A DNA stretch of 64,000 bases. Origin: Combretum micranthum. Taxonomy: Eukaryota > Streptophyta > Magnoliopsida > Myrtales > Combretaceae. A model generated the notes under the pieces. It saw only the letters and a list, made by a program, of their open reading frames with translations, was not told where the DNA came from and searched no databases. The first letter of the stretch is position 1, and every line of letters begins with the position of its first letter. The translations under genes were made by a program, and so were the position numbers. Positions 1 to 12,690 of the stretch are shown here, piece after piece. Location: assembly GCA_024138025.1 (NCBI GenBank), contig JAMXBD010000825.1, positions 62,001-126,000 on the forward strand, read 5' to 3'.

Positions 1-467
1 CCATAATTTCAGTAGAAACTGAAAACTGTTTACATCAAAACTCTTTTCATTGAAACCAACCTAAACATCCAACTACAACTTCAAAAGATCTAAATGTTTC
101 TTCTTCTTAGAAATTTTGTTATATGAAGCCTAGCTTTCGGCTGGGTAGTCGGGTCCACTATCGCCATCCCTGTTATCAAAGAATAACTCATATCCAGAAA
201 GATCATATACTATATCCTCTTCACCTATACCTGAAATTTAAAAGAATGAGCAGTGACGCCTAGTATGATAACTCCAATCCAAAAACAAATGCATATGTAT
301 ATACAACATACAGATAATTCATGCAACTTAAGCTAATGCAAATAGTCATATTTTTATCTTTCTTAAGCCAACAAAATAACACAGTCCAGTATTAGGTATA
401 CTCTAATCCCGAACTTGGAGTTACTTGTACCCTATTGAAAATCAAACAACTCTTTGAAAACAATAAT

Positions 468-488
468 TATATATATATATATATATAT
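468..488. repeat. (AT)n microsatellite in LTR A
   Basis: Uninterrupted AT dinucleotide run. The equivalent position in the right LTR (about 7218-7230) has only a short imperfect ATATACATATAT, so the run expanded or contracted after insertion. Confidence 0.9.
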
Positions 489-899
489 GGATGAGTGGGT
501 ACTCCCCAAACACCCCGAATCTAGAACACCTAATTCTACTGAAATCATATCAAAGCACGAGTCCACTAGGGACAACCTCACACCAAGATCATCAGGATGC
601 CTCACCAGTATCACTGTCTGTCAGGTCTTTACTGGTCAAAGCCAAGCATAACTAAACAGACAATTATTAAATCGAATATAATTAGGTTTATTATGAAATT
701 CTGTTCCAACAACCATTCAATCAATACTAAGCTTACAAGCAAAAACAACAAGCAGGGATTGGTCGTACTTTTCTCAATTTCAGGAATACAAATCAAATCC
801 TCAAATCCGATATCAACAACAATAAAGACAACCCGAACTCCGCAACTCCTATATCAATACCAACAACAATTCCACAAACTCCAAATATCTTGTTACAAC

Positions 900-922
900 A
901 TATATATATATATATATATATA
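900..922. repeat. (TA)n microsatellite in LTR A
   Basis: About 11 TA units. The right LTR copy near 7640-7652 has only about five. Confidence 0.9.
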
Positions 923-1926
923 CATCAACAGGTATGAATATATATCTTAACAGTCATGAATTCTCCAAAATCCTAACCTGAGAAGAAATCCCAGATATCT
1001 GCACCGCCTACTCCGATCAAACTCCACAAATATCCTCAAGAACAATAATGAACCGCACAAAACTCCACAATCACCAAATATTTTCACCAAAACCCTAATA
1101 TGTACAAGATAAAGAACATATAAGGATTGATTAACTCGTATTTTGTTTGAATCCATCATAGAGGAGGTAAACTTACTGATTTGAATCGCTAAAACCTGAC
1201 TTGCATTCACCAATCACAGATCCCAACACGTGCTAGGGTTTCCTCACAAGAACCTTCATGCAAAATCCAACCAAACCTTGAGAAACTTATATAAATTCAT
1301 ATATAATCCATAGGAGAAGGTTAAGATCACTTACTTTGGATAAAAAACATTCTCTTGATGATTCTCCAACCCTAGAACTCCAAGAACGCTCCAAAACTCT
1401 TTTATACGAAGGAAAAATATGATAAAAATTTTCTGTCGAAGCCGTTTTCTCGCGTCTCATATTTGTAGAAATTGCTCATACACCGGCACCTACACCGTGA
1501 CGTACGTATAAATTTTTCCGGAATACACCTTAAGCTGGCAAAAATTATACGAAGATTGGCGGTGTTCATTGAGGCTTTGAATTCCCAAATTTCGATCCAA
1601 CAACATACGCCAGCAAATCCATGACCTATGCCAGCGGTATTCCTATCTAGCGTTAAAAGAAACACTTGCGTACACCAGCAGCGTTCCACCCAGCCTTAAG
1701 AAAAATGCTACTGTTTGCTTCCTATGCCATCTCTATGCCGGCAGCATAGATTCTCCAGATGGCGGCATAGCATCTGTCAAAAATTGCAGAAATCCAAACT
1801 TCAACATTCATTACCCAATCAAACTTAAACTTTTACAACTTACTTGTTTTAACCTTAAACTCATCTTATATCATCTTATGATTCATAATCCATTATATTT
1901 TCATCTTTATATTTCTGTATATTACA

Positions 1927-1942
1927 TCTCTCCTCTCCTACA
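1927..1942 (-). promoter_or_regulatory. Element A polypurine tract
   Basis: Read on the minus strand this is GTAGGAGAGGAGAGA directly before the LTR start TGTAAT. It is a purine run in the position where plus-strand DNA synthesis is primed in LTR elements. Confidence 0.7.
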
Positions 1943-1973
1943 AAAAAACTTTCATCCTCGAAAGTTACCTAAA

Positions 1974-3960
1974 TTAATAAAACAACTCTAGATATTTCGT
2001 TCTCATGTCTTCTTCTAGCTCCGAGGTAGCCTCATGCTCAGTTTGATTAGTCCATTGCACTCTTACATATTTGATCACCTTGCTTCTCAGAATCTTCTCC
2101 TTAGAATCCACAATTTTGATCGGCTTTTCAATCGTTGTAAGGTTCGGTTGCACTTCCAACAATTCAAGAGCTACTATCTCTTCCGGATCTCTGACATATT
2201 TTCTGAGCATGGATACGTAGAACACATTATGCACTCCATCCAAATCAGGTGGTAAAGCTAATCTATAAGCCATGTTGCTTGTCCTTTCAAGAATCTCATA
2301 TGGTCCCATATATCAAGGATTTAATTTTCCTCTTAAGCCAAATCTGACAACTCCTTTTGTTGGTGAAATCTTTAGCAAAACGTGCACACCCACTTGAAAT
2401 TCCAAGGGTCTTCTTCGTTTATCCGCATAACTCTTTTTGTCGACTCTGAGCAGCTTGCAATCTTTGCTTGATCAAGCTGACCTTGTCAACTGCATCTTGA
2501 ACTAACTCTGGTCCCAACAATTGTCTTTCACCCACTTCATCCCAATGAATAGGTGATCTACACTTTCTGCCATAAAACGCTTCGTATGTAGGCATGCCAG
2601 TCGACGCTTGATAACTATTATTGTAGGCAAATTCTACTAGTGGCAAATGCTCATCCCAACTTCCTTTAAAATCCAAAATGCGCTTTCAACATATCTTATA
2701 AAGGCTGTATAGTCCTTTCAGATTGCCCATCAGTCTGAGGATGATAAGCAATACTGAACACGACCTTAGTTCCCAAAGCTTGATGCAGACTTTTCTAGAA
2801 TCTTCCAACAAATCTGGTATCCCTATCGAATGCAATTGTTATCGGTATTCCATGCAATCTCACAATCTCCTTGATGTACAACTGTGCTAGACACTTTAAC
2901 TTATAACCAGTCTTAATAGGTATAAAGTGAGCTACCTTTGTGAGACGATCCACAATGACCCAAATTGAATCAAACTTACCTCTTGTCATGGGTAAAGCAG
3001 AAACAAAATCTATAGTGATATGTTCTCACTTCTACTTTGGTATTGGCAAAGGCTTCAACTCACCTGCCGATTTTCTATGCTCAATATTAATCATCTGATA
3101 GGTATGGCACTTAGATACGTATTCCGCCATCTCCTTTTCAAATTGTTCCACCAGAATAGCATTTTCAAATCCTGGTACATCTTGTTCCCTCCAGGATGAA
3201 TGGAATAACTGGAGTAGTGTGCTTCCTTCAACAATTCCCTCTTAAGTTCTCCGTGCATTGGCACACACAATCTCCCTTTGTACCTAAGGATACTTTCATC
3301 ATCCACATAAAACTCTAGTACTCGACCCATCTCCATTCTCCTCTTTATATCCAAGATACTCTGATCATATGTCTGAGCTGGTTTGATTTTATCCACAAGA
3401 GTAGGTTGAATTCTCATAGTAGCCAATCTTTCACCTATCTGTCTTGTGACTATTTCCAACTCAAGGTTCCTCATATCATCAATGAGATGACGTTCCGTAG
3501 TGATCAAAGCTGCAAGATTCTCTATTCTCTTTCTGCTCAAGGTGTCAGCTACCACATTCGCCTTTCCTGGGTGATACTGAATATTAGTATCATAATTCTT
3601 TATCAGTTCCAACCATCTTCTTTGTCTCATGTTCAACTCTTTCTGGGTAAAGATGTACTTTGAACTTTTGTGATCTGTATACACTTTACATCCTTCCCCA
3701 TATAGGTAGTGTCTCCACAGCTTCAAAGCAAGCAACAACTGCTGCTAGTTTCAGATCATGAGTAGGATAAGTCCTCTCATAGGGCTTTAACTATCTTGAA
3801 GCATATGCTATAACCCTGCCTCTCTGCATCAGCACACATCCTAAACCTTGTATAGAGGCATCACTATAAATAACATACTTCTCACCACTCACAGGTAAGG
3901 CTAGCACTGGAGAAAATACTAACTTATTCTTCAACAAGTGAAAACTAGTTTCACAGCTTT
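1974..3960 (-). pseudogene. Element A pol, 3' half: RNase H, integrase, chromodomain (broken)
   Basis: This would encode the RNase H that removes the RNA template, the integrase that inserts the cDNA, and a C-terminal chromodomain thought to guide integration to marked chromatin. RNase H is seen at about 3540-3960 (peptides [18 protein letters not shown] and ADTLSRKR). The integrase zinc-binding HPGGNKMY segment is near 3190, core pieces are at 2795-2989 (VIVDRLTKVAHFIPIK) and 2419-2676 (PLVEFAYNNSYQAST). A chromodomain-like end, VKYVRVQWTNQTEHEAT, is at about 1990-2060. At least four reading-frame breaks separate these pieces, so no working protein is expected. Confidence 0.88.
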
Positions 3961-4151
3961 CACTCCACTCATACTTCACTCCCTTCTGTGTCAATCGGCT
4001 CAAAGGACTGGCAATTTTGGAAAAATCTTCCACATATCTTCTATAATATCCCGCCATTCCTAGAAAACTTTTGATTTCTATCACAGTCTTGGGTCTTGGC
4101 CATTCAATAACTGCTTTGACTTTCCCAGGATCTATTGATATCTCACTACCA

Positions 4152-5300
4152 TCAACAACATGTCCTAAGAAAGAGATTTTCCAACCAGAACTCACATTTT
4201 GAAAACTTCGCACATAACTTCTCTTCCTTCAATCTGGTCAGAACTAATCTCAAATGTTCTTCGTGCTCCTCTTTAGTCCTTGAATACACAAATATGTCAT
4301 CAATGAAGACTACCACAAACATATCAATATACTCCTTGAAAACTCTGTTCATCAAATCCATAAATACTACTGGTGCATTGGTGAGTCCAAAAGGCATGAC
4401 AAAAAATTCATAATGTCCATACCTTGTCCTGAAATCTTCTTTTGAATATCTTCGGCTTTTGCTCTCAACTGATGATATCTAGATCTCAAGTCTATCTTTG
4501 AGAACACTGAAGCTCCTGCTAACTAATCAAACAGATGATCAATTCGTGGCAATGGATACTTGATTCTTCACTGTCACCTGATTCAATTCTCTATAGTCGA
4601 TGCACAGTCTCATACTGCCATCCTTCTTCTTGACAAATAAGACTGGAGCTCCCCAAGGTGAAACACTAGGTCTAATGAACTTCTTGATCAACAAATCATC
4701 CAACTGCACTTTAAGCTTAACAAGTTCTGTAGGAGTTTTTGATTTTGGTGCGGTACCAAGTATCAAGTCAATACCAAACTCCACTTCCCTCTCTGGTGGC
4801 AATCTAGGCAGATCCTCTGGAAAAACTTCTGGATACTCACATACAATCGGAACATCTGACAACATTATCTCCTTCTTATCTTCTTTCACCATAGTAGCCA
4901 AAACTGATCCTCCTCACAGTTCATAGGTAGGTAGAACTGGAGGTCTTTGCACTACCAATTTATAAACAAACTGGTCACCATCAGGCAAACTAAACTTCAC
5001 TACCAGGTTAATGCAATCAATCATCACATGGTACTTTGCTAACCAGGCTACACCTAAAATTACATCAAAATCTAACATATCCAGCACTACAAAATCTATA
5101 GGTAGATGTCTACCCTCTATCTCAATATCTACATTCCTACAGATTCTATTCAATACAGACTCACTTCTCAAAGGAGTACTAACAGATACACATCCAGACA
5201 TAAACTTAGGAGACATACCACAAACAGACATAAAAGATTAAAAAACGCAAGAGAAATTGGCACCAGTATCGAACAACACATATGCACTATGCAGGAGTAT
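4152..5300 (-). pseudogene. Element A protease and reverse transcriptase (broken)
   Basis: The aspartic protease that cleaves the polyprotein is marked by a DTG codon triplet at 5262-5270 (context LFDTGANFSC) followed by FDVILGVAWLAKY near 5060. The reverse transcriptase follows: a [24 protein letters not shown] N-terminal block at about 4620-4690, [15 protein letters not shown] near 4570, MPFGLTNAP at about 4370-4397 and the polymerase motif FIDD at 4296-4307. Catalytic triads are still readable, but the frame is interrupted (stop near 5235, breaks at about 4910, 4530 and 4150). No separate protease start is evident; it lies downstream of gag as in the family. Confidence 0.88.
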
Positions 5301-5339
5301 AGGAAACATACTTGCGATAGTGTCCACACTAGAGGTTCC

Positions 5340-6474
5340 ACTACGCTGTAAAGCAAAAACCTTTGCTAGTGCTTGCTGCCCCTAACCGAAATAAACTCTA
5401 CCATACTGCCTCCCTTTACAATCTACGGCTCTGTGTCCCCTCTGCCCACACTTGAAGCAGAAAACCTATGGAGTGACTTTGTTTGTGCAGATATTACTCT
5501 TCTGTCCCAACTTTCCACAAGAAAAGCAAGCACTCTCTGCTCACTTGCAATCCTTCACATCATGTGGTCCAAGGCATCTCATGCATCTTCTATCTGTATT
5601 CTGCACTGCTGGCCTAAAATTCTAAGTGACAAGCCTCTTGCCCAAGAATACTTAATTCTTCTATGGCTCACGGCTTCTAATCTTACTCAAGCCCTGCTCC
5701 ACTGTCTTGACTTTGATCACCACAGCTGAGTAGTTGCCCAAATCCATCAAATTCACCTGATACTGTATCTCAAGCTCTAATCTAGTGATGAATCTGCTAG
5801 CCTTAGCCTCTTCACTCTCTTTCAGAGCGTTAGGTAGAAATCTCATCAGCCTGTGCAATTCTGCCTCATACTCTTCCACTGTCATCTTCCTTTGCTGCTG
5901 AGTGTAGTACTCTTGAAGCATTATCTGCTTAACACTGTCGGGAAAGAATTCTTTATAGAAGACCTGCTAAAACATTTGTCATGTAATCATACCAGTCATG
6001 TGTCTTTTGGTGCTCAACCACCAATTATTGGCTCTCCCAGTCAGCAAATAGGAGGCATATTCAACTTTCTTGTTCTCTGGAATATCCAGTGCAACAAACG
6101 TCTTCTCAACCTCTTCCATCCACAACTGTGCTTCGAGAGGTTTACCTGGTACTGGCTCAAACTTATGCACCAGCTCTACAAATATGTTCAAACTAAGCAC
6201 ATCTTAATGCCTAGCTCCATTCCCTCCATTCCCATTCAGTCTCTGAGTCTCTTTCTCCAACCTTCAGCGTTTTCTTGGACCATCTGCATATCCCTCCTCA
6301 TATCCTACTGCTGTTGACCAACCACTACTAACAAAGCATTCACAGCTTGCATAAGCTGTGCAGCATCAACCGGAACCTGCTGTCCAATAGGTGGAGGTGG
6401 TGGCAAGTTTTGATTTTGAGCCTGCTGCTGCCTAAATTCTCATTCTCCTCAAGAATCCTTCTCCTTTGAGGCAT
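5340..6474 (-). pseudogene. Element A gag (broken)
   Basis: Gag forms the capsid of the virus-like particle and its zinc knuckles package RNA. The likely start is the ATG at 6474, giving MPQRRR, close to the MPPRR start usual for chromovirus gag. The frame is lost soon after. Capsid-type pieces follow at 5979-6200 (YLLTGRANNWW) and 5661-5921 (the E-Y-E-A-E-L-H-R-L block). Downstream three knuckle-like units can be read: about 5547-5584 (C-x2-C-x3-H-x4-C), 5487-5528 (histidine replaced by glutamine) and 5418-5459 (intact C-x2-C-x4-H-x4-C). Stops and frameshifts interrupt it at several points. Confidence 0.85.
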
Positions 6475-6672
6475 TATAAAACACAACAAAACACTACAAA
6501 ATTAGAATTAGAGTATCCAACTCAAGATCAAAACTTAAATCTACGAAACAACATCAAACTTAACTAAACAACAAACCTATTATTTTACCCCACTCCTCAA
6601 ATCTCACCGTCCTAAGGAATCAAAACTTAAATCTATATGATTCATAACTTATTGCTCTTATACCAAATAAAC
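6475..6672 (-). other. Element A 5' untranslated leader with primer binding site
   Basis: Minus-strand TGGTATAAGAGC at 6654-6665 lies 7 bases inside the 5' LTR and matches the initiator-Met tRNA primer site TGGTATCAGAGC except at one base. The remaining bases up to the gag start at 6474 carry no clear ORF. Confidence 0.8.
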
Positions 6673-8655
6673 TGTAATGCCCTAACCTAAAGGCATTACA
6701 ATACTTCATAAACCATAAACTCCTTATTCAAACAAAAAATCCAAGTTGACATCACATAGCCCATAATTTCAGCAGAAACTAATAACTGTTTACATTAAAA
6801 ATCTTTTCATTGAACCTAACCTAAACATCCAACTATAACTTGAAAAGATCTAAATGTTTCTTTTTCTTAGAAATTTTGATATATGAAGCCTAGCTTTCGG
6901 CTGGGTAGTCGGGTCCACTATCGCCATCCCCGTTATCAAAGAATAAATCATATCGGAAAGATCATATACTATATCCTCTCACCTGTACCTGAAATTTAAA
7001 AGAATGAGCGCGACACTATACGATAACTCTAAATCCAAAACAAATGCATATGCACATACAACATATTGATAATTCATGCAACTTAAGCTATACAAACAAT
7101 ATATTTTTATCTTTCATAAGCCAACAAACAACACAGTCCAGTATTAGGTATACTCTAATCCCGAACTTGGAGTTACTCAGACCCCACTGAAAATCAAACA
7201 ACTCTTTGAAAATATAATCATATACATATATGGATGAGTGGGTACTCCCCAAACAGCCCGAATCCAGAACACTTAATTCTATCGGAATCATATCAAGGCA
7301 TGAGTCCACTAGGGACAACCTCACACCAAGATCATCAGGGTGCCTCACCAGTATCAATGTCTGCTTAGTCTTTACTAGTCAAAGCTAAGCACAACTAAAT
7401 AGACAATTATTAAACTGAATATAATTAGGTTTATTATAAAATTATGTTCCTATAACCATTCGATCAATACTAAACTTACAAGCAAAAATAACAAGCAAGG
7501 ATTGGTCGTACCTTTCTCAATTTCAGGAATACAAATCAAATCCTCAAATTCGATATCAACAAAAATAAAGACAACCCGAACTCCACAACTCCTATATCAA
7601 TAACAACAACAATTCTATAAACTCTAAATATCCTGTTACAACATATATATACATCAACAGATAGGAATACATATCTTAACAGTCGAATTCTCCAAAAATC
7701 CTAACCTAAGAAGAAATCTCCACTATTTGCACCGTCTACTCCGAACAAACTCCACAAATATCCCCAAGAACAACGATGAACCACATAAAACTCCATAATC
7801 ACCAAATATTTTCACAAAAACCCTAATATGTAAAACATAAAAAACGTATAAGGATTGTTTAACTCATATTTTGTTTGAATCATCATAGAGGAGATAAACT
7901 TACTGATTTGAATCGCGAAAACCCAACTTCTATTCATCAATCACTGATCTCACAACGTGCTAGGGTTTTCTCACAAGAACCTTCATGCAAAATTCAACCA
8001 AACCTTAAGAAACTTATATAAATTTGTATATAATCCATAAGAGAAGGTTAAGATCACTTACTTTGAATCAAAAACACTTTTTTGATGATTCTCCAACCCT
8101 AGAACTCCAAGAATACTCCAAAACTCTTTTATACGAAGGAAAAATATGATAAAAATTTTCTGTCGAAACTGTTTTCTCGCGTTTCGTATTTATAGAAATT
8201 GCTTATACACCGGCACCTACGCCAGCAGCGTTCGTATAAATTTTTCCGGCGTACACTTTATGCTAGCAAAAATTACACGAATACTGGCAGCGTTCATCAA
8301 TGCTTTGAATTCCCAGAATTTCTATCCAACAACATATGCCGGCAAATCCATGACTTACGCCGGTGGCGTTTCTATCCAGCGTTAAAAGAAATGCTCGCAT
8401 ACATCGGCGATGTTCCACCCAGTGTTAAGAAAATTGCTACTGTTTGCTTGCTATGCCATCTCTACGTCTGTGGTATAGATTCTCCAGATAGCGGCGTAGC
8501 ATCTGTAAAAAATTGTAGAAATCCGAACTTCAACATTCATTACCCAATCAAACATAAACTTTTACAACTTACTTGTTTTGACCTTAAACTCATCCTATAT
8601 CATCTTTTGATTCATAATCCATTATATTTTCGTCTTTATATTTCCTTATATTACA
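6673..8655 (-). repeat. Element A, 5' LTR (right copy, complete)
   Basis: 1983 bp with TGTAAT...ATTACA ends. It is the counterpart of 1-1926. The CCGGC-rich segment is at about 8205-8480. Predicted ORFs inside (8146-8385, 8199-8666, 7088-7357) have no recognisable domain and lie wholly or almost wholly within the LTR, so they are treated as chance. Confidence 0.92.
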
Positions 8656-9960
8656 CACCTTTGTAAACTCATCCAAAACTTATATACAAATCTAGGGTCT
8701 TAATCTGATACAATCTCAACGGGTACTCCATGTAAATGTACTATTTCCTTTATGTATAACTTGGCTAGCTTGTCCATTGAGTACGTCATATTGATTGGTA
8801 TGAAATGAGCCGATTTGGTCAAGCGATCTAGTACGACCCATGTGGCATCATATCCTACCGATGTTCTTGGTAATTCACATACGAAATCTATTGAGATTTG
8901 ATCCCACTTCTACTCGGGTATTGGCAAAGGCTTTAGCAATTGTCCTGGACTTTGGTGTTCCACCTTTACTTGTTGACAAGTTGAGCACTTCAAAAAATAA
9001 TCAACTACATCCCATTTCATTCCATTTCGTAAAAAGTGGCTCTTAGGATTTGATACATCTTAATCCCTCTCGGGTGTATTGTGTATCCCGAGCTTTGAGC
9101 TTCACTCATGATTTCCCTTCTCATTTCCACATCATCTAGCACACATAGCCTTCCTCTCATCCTTACTACATCCTCTTCATCTATGGTGAAGTCAGTATAC
9201 TTCTCCACTTGCACTTCTTATTTGATTCTTTGTATGACTTCATCATACCATTGAGCTTCTTTAATTCGCTCCACAAGGGTTGGTTCCATCGCCAAGCTAG
9301 ATATTTCCACCTCCACATCTTGTCCAATGAACTCGATATTCAGCTTTTCGAATTCTCTTACTAACTCCTTTTGGTCGGTCAATAAAGCGGCAACTTGCTC
9401 ATGATTCTTTCGACTTAAGGCATCGGCGACGACATTAACTTTTCCTGGACAATAATTGATTCCAAGATCATAGTCTTTATGAGCTCCAACCATCTCCGTT
9501 GTCGCATATTCAACTCCTTCCGAGTGAATAGGTACTTGAGGCTCTTGTAATCCGTATATATTTCGCATCTCTGTCCATACAAATGATGCCTCCATGTCTT
9601 GAGTGCAAAAACAACGACAGCTAGCTCCAAGTCATGCGATGGATAATTTTGCTTATGTGGTCTTAATTGTCGCAAAGCATAAGCAATCACTTTTCCTTCT
9701 TACATTAGCACACATCTAAGACCATTTCTCGATGCATCGCTATGTACCGTATATGGCTTCTCAGGGTTTGGCAAAACGAGTATCGGTACAGATACAAGCT
9801 TTTGCTTGAGCTCTTGGAAACTCCTTTTTCTTTTATCAGTCTAGATAAACTTCTCATTCTTTTGAGTAAGTTGTGTTAATGGCTTAGCTATAGTCGAGAA
9901 ATTCCTTACAAACTTATGATAATAGCCAGCTAGACCAAGAAAGCTTCTTACTTCAGTTAC
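8656..9960 (-). pseudogene. Element B RNase H and partial integrase (broken, truncated by A)
   Basis: RNase H is at about 9400-9690 ([20 protein letters not shown], then [20 protein letters not shown]). The tail ADALSRK is at about 9415. Integrase follows: a zinc-binding segment at 9017-9214 with SGYTIHPRGIKMYQ, then a core block with DRLTKSAHFIP-type sequence near 8760-8830 and the HLHG segment near 8730. The frame changes at about 9240 and stops occur between the blocks. The protein is cut at 8656 by the insertion of A, so the last catalytic residues of the DDE core are outside the window. Confidence 0.85.
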
Positions 9961-11232
9961 CATCTTCGGTTGCTTCACTCCGTCACTGCTTTAATCTTTT
10001 CGGGATCAACCGATATGCCATCTCCTGAAATGACATGTCCTAAAAAAGATATCTTATACAACCAAAAGTCACACTTTGATAATTTGACATACAACTTATG
10101 TTCTCTTAACGTCCGAGATACGCAGGTGTTCCTCATGTTGCTCTCGTGTAGTCGAGTAGATCAAAATGTCAACGATGAAAACTATAACACACTTATCCAA
10201 CAAGGGCTTATAGATTCAATTCATCAGGTCCATGAAAGCGGTAGGTGCATTTGTCAAACCAAAAGACATCACTAAGAACACATAATGTCCATATCGAGTC
10301 CGAAAAGTGGTCTTTGGTACATCCTCTGGCTTTACTCTTAACTGATGGTATCCGGACCTTAGGTCGATGTGGGAAAACACACTTGCTCCTTGCAATTGAT
10401 CAAAGAGGTCATCAATCTGGGGTAATGGATACTTATTCTTGATTGTAACCTTATTCACCTCTCGATAATCGATATATAACCTCATAGACCCATCCTTTTT
10501 CTTAACGAACAAGACTGGTGCTCCCCATGGCGATGCACTTAGGCGAATAAATCCTTGATCCAGAAGCTCTTGTAATTGCTTCTTGAGCTCCTTCAACTCT
10601 ACTGGTGCTATGCGGTATGGAGCTTTCGATATTGGCTCGGTATTTGACATCAAGCTAATCTCAAAATCAATCTCCCTCTTTGGTGGCAATCCAGGTAATT
10701 CCTTAGGAAAAACATCGGGGAACTCATTGACTATAGGTATATCTTTCACCTTTGGTCCTTCGCTTTCTTCTTCTATTGCATTGATTTGTCGATTGATCTC
10801 CTCCTCATTCGTTAGTAACTCGAGCGAACTTAGTCCTTGCCTCCTTACGATAGTGGATTCTCCTTTGAAGTCAATATCCTTCCTGTTTACATCCTTAAAA
10901 TTCACCTTCTTCTCCTGAAAATTCACCATGGCTTTAACACGGGTCAACCAACTCATGCCAAGAATTGATTTATACTTACTCATCTCTAACACTATTAAGT
11001 CACTTATCGTATGGCGTTGTTAGATCTCTAAGGGACATTCCTTCAACATCTCTCGGGTGGTTACGATGCTACCTGTGGTTGTCTTTATCTTGAAGTTGGT
11101 AGCGGTGGTGACTATAGGTAAACCAGTCTTCTTAGCAAGGTTGGGGGTGATAAACAAATGGGTGACTCCAGTATCAAACAAGGCATAAGTGGTCTCACTA
11201 GCTACCGTATACTTCCTACGTTGAACACGCAC
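9961..11232 (-). pseudogene. Element B protease and reverse transcriptase (broken)
   Basis: The protease has an intact DTG (context YALFDTGVTHLFITPNLAKK) near 11150-11190, and [14 protein letters not shown] just inside the next ORF at about 10940-10980. RT is readable in one long frame at 10216-10992: [40 protein letters not shown] and [17 protein letters not shown]. The polymerase motif at about 10168-10182 reads FIVD instead of F(I/V)DD, so one catalytic aspartate is lost. A break just after DLMN separates this motif from the rest. Confidence 0.88.
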
Positions 11233-11266
11233 TAGTTACTAACCATACTACACTTATCTAACTTTT

Positions 11267-12690
11267 CTAAAGCTTTAAGCTAAAGAGATATAGGGATTCT
11301 ATTGTTACAAATTCGATAACGTAAAAAGATACTATAAACAAACAAAACGATAGCTTAAGGTTAAGGCTAGTTGCAACAAGTCCATGATCATAGCCTTCGT
11401 CTCCCTCCAATGCAGTAAACTTACATCCTTCTTCCTCTTCATCAACTTCCTCACACATCCACTGGCCATCCAAGTTGTAAACTCTCATTCCATGCATCAA
11501 TGTGCCAGAGCGGTTCCCATTTCCGTTGCCATTGATGATTCTGATAAGGGCGGATCCTCCTGAGGTGTTGGACAACCTCACTAGAGCATTTTTCCTCTTT
11601 GGGCATTCATTTGTCAAGTGCCTTGGTTGCTTACACACATAGCAGACACTGGTGTTCTTCTTGGGAAACTCCAGGATTTTATGATCTGGGCTGCTACAAA
11701 AATAACACTTGTTTTGCAATTGTGGGCAAGACTTTGGATAATGCTTCCCTCGGCATATCTAGCATGTGATATCCACCTTGGTTACTTCCCTCTGATTGCT
11801 TCCACTTCCTTTGAAGCTTCCAAAGGTCTTAAACCTCTTATTTTTGAATCCAGAACTTAGTCCTTCATAAGGTTTCCTTCCAAACATAAACACTTTCTTT
11901 TCCGGAGCTTTTGTTTTTCATCTTTTTGGCTCCTTCTATAATTCGAGCCTTTTCTACTAGCTCCTTAAAACTTCTGATATCAAATTCCACCAAACGAATC
12001 CTTAGCTCCTCATCTAATCCATTCAAGAAAACTTGTCTCTTTAACTCCTTGCTGTGCTTATAGGATTCAGGAGCATATTGTAACAAGCGACTGAACTCGG
12101 TTTCATACTGCTCGATGAATCTCCCCCTTTGAGAAATATGTAAGAAGTCAGCACTGTACCGAACTCTAAGGCTCTCTTGAAAATAGTTCTCCAAGAACTC
12201 TTCTTGAAACATATCTCAAATAACTGGAGCAGGCAATTCTTGCTTCTTCGATTCCTACCATAGCCAGGAGTTAAATTTCAACAGGAACGTCCCATAACTG
12301 ACTCTTAAATGGTGGGGCAGCTCATAAGAATCAAACGATCTCTTAACTTAGGCCAACCAGTCTTCGGCCTAATCTAGTTTTCTGAAGGCTCCATTGAAGT
12401 AGCTATTACTTTTGATGAAGTCAGCGAGCAAGTTTCGGTGTGATCTCTGTGGTGGAAATGGCATATCATGCGACTATTCGCCGGGTGCTTCTATCGTAGC
12501 TTCAGGAACATTTTGAGGTGGAGTAGGAGCTAGAATATTTTGATTTTGTTGTTGAATCAAAATAGTCAACAACTGATTCATCTGTCCAAGGGCAGCAGCA
12601 AAGTCATTTTGCTGGTTTGGGGCAAGAGCAGGATTATTCTTTGGTTGGTTTTGCGGGGCACTCCTTGTTTAGCTGGTACGTTATTGGAAT
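11267..12690 (-). pseudogene. Element B gag with zinc knuckles (broken)
   Basis: The N-terminal part is a glutamine/asparagine-rich segment at about 12500-12690 (for example MNQLLTILIQQQNQN). The capsid-like block is at 11865-12212 (FLENYFQESLRVRYSADFLH, RFIEQYETEFSRLLQYAPES). Two zinc knuckles lie at about 11590-11720: the first lacks its last cysteine (C-x2-C-x4-H-x4-F) and the second, CYVCKQPRHLTNEC, is intact. After them comes a GNGNGNRSG linker and the RVYNLDGQWMCEE tail that is also seen in G. No convincing start codon was found. Frame breaks lie at about 11720-11865 and 12212. Confidence 0.83.

Larger units (their letters stand above)
1..1926 (-). repeat. Element A, 3' LTR (left copy, truncated by window edge)
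   Basis: Matches the right LTR from about its base 89 onward, so about 88 bases are missing at the window edge. The inner edge is ATTACA at 1921-1926 and mirrors the TGTAAT start of the right copy. It carries (AT)n runs at 468-488 and 900-922 that are much shorter in the right copy. A GC-richer stretch at about 1460-1790 holds scattered CCGGC/GCCGG motifs in otherwise AT-rich DNA. Confidence 0.9.
1..8655 (-). mobile_element. Element A: Ty3/Gypsy chromovirus (Tekay/Del-like), left end cut by window
   Basis: The element has two long LTRs in the same orientation (1-1926 and 6673-8655). Between them, on the minus strand, lie a primer binding site, gag, protease, reverse transcriptase, RNase H, integrase and a chromodomain remnant, in the order of Ty3/Gypsy. 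The long LTRs and the C-terminal chromodomain fit the Tekay/Del chromovirus lineage (family knowledge). Right of 8655 the minus strand reads as the integrase of another element (B), so A sits inside B. The target duplication cannot be checked because the left end lies outside the window. The coding region is broken into at least eight ORFs. The two LTRs differ at many positions by eye, so this is not a recent insertion. Confidence 0.9.
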
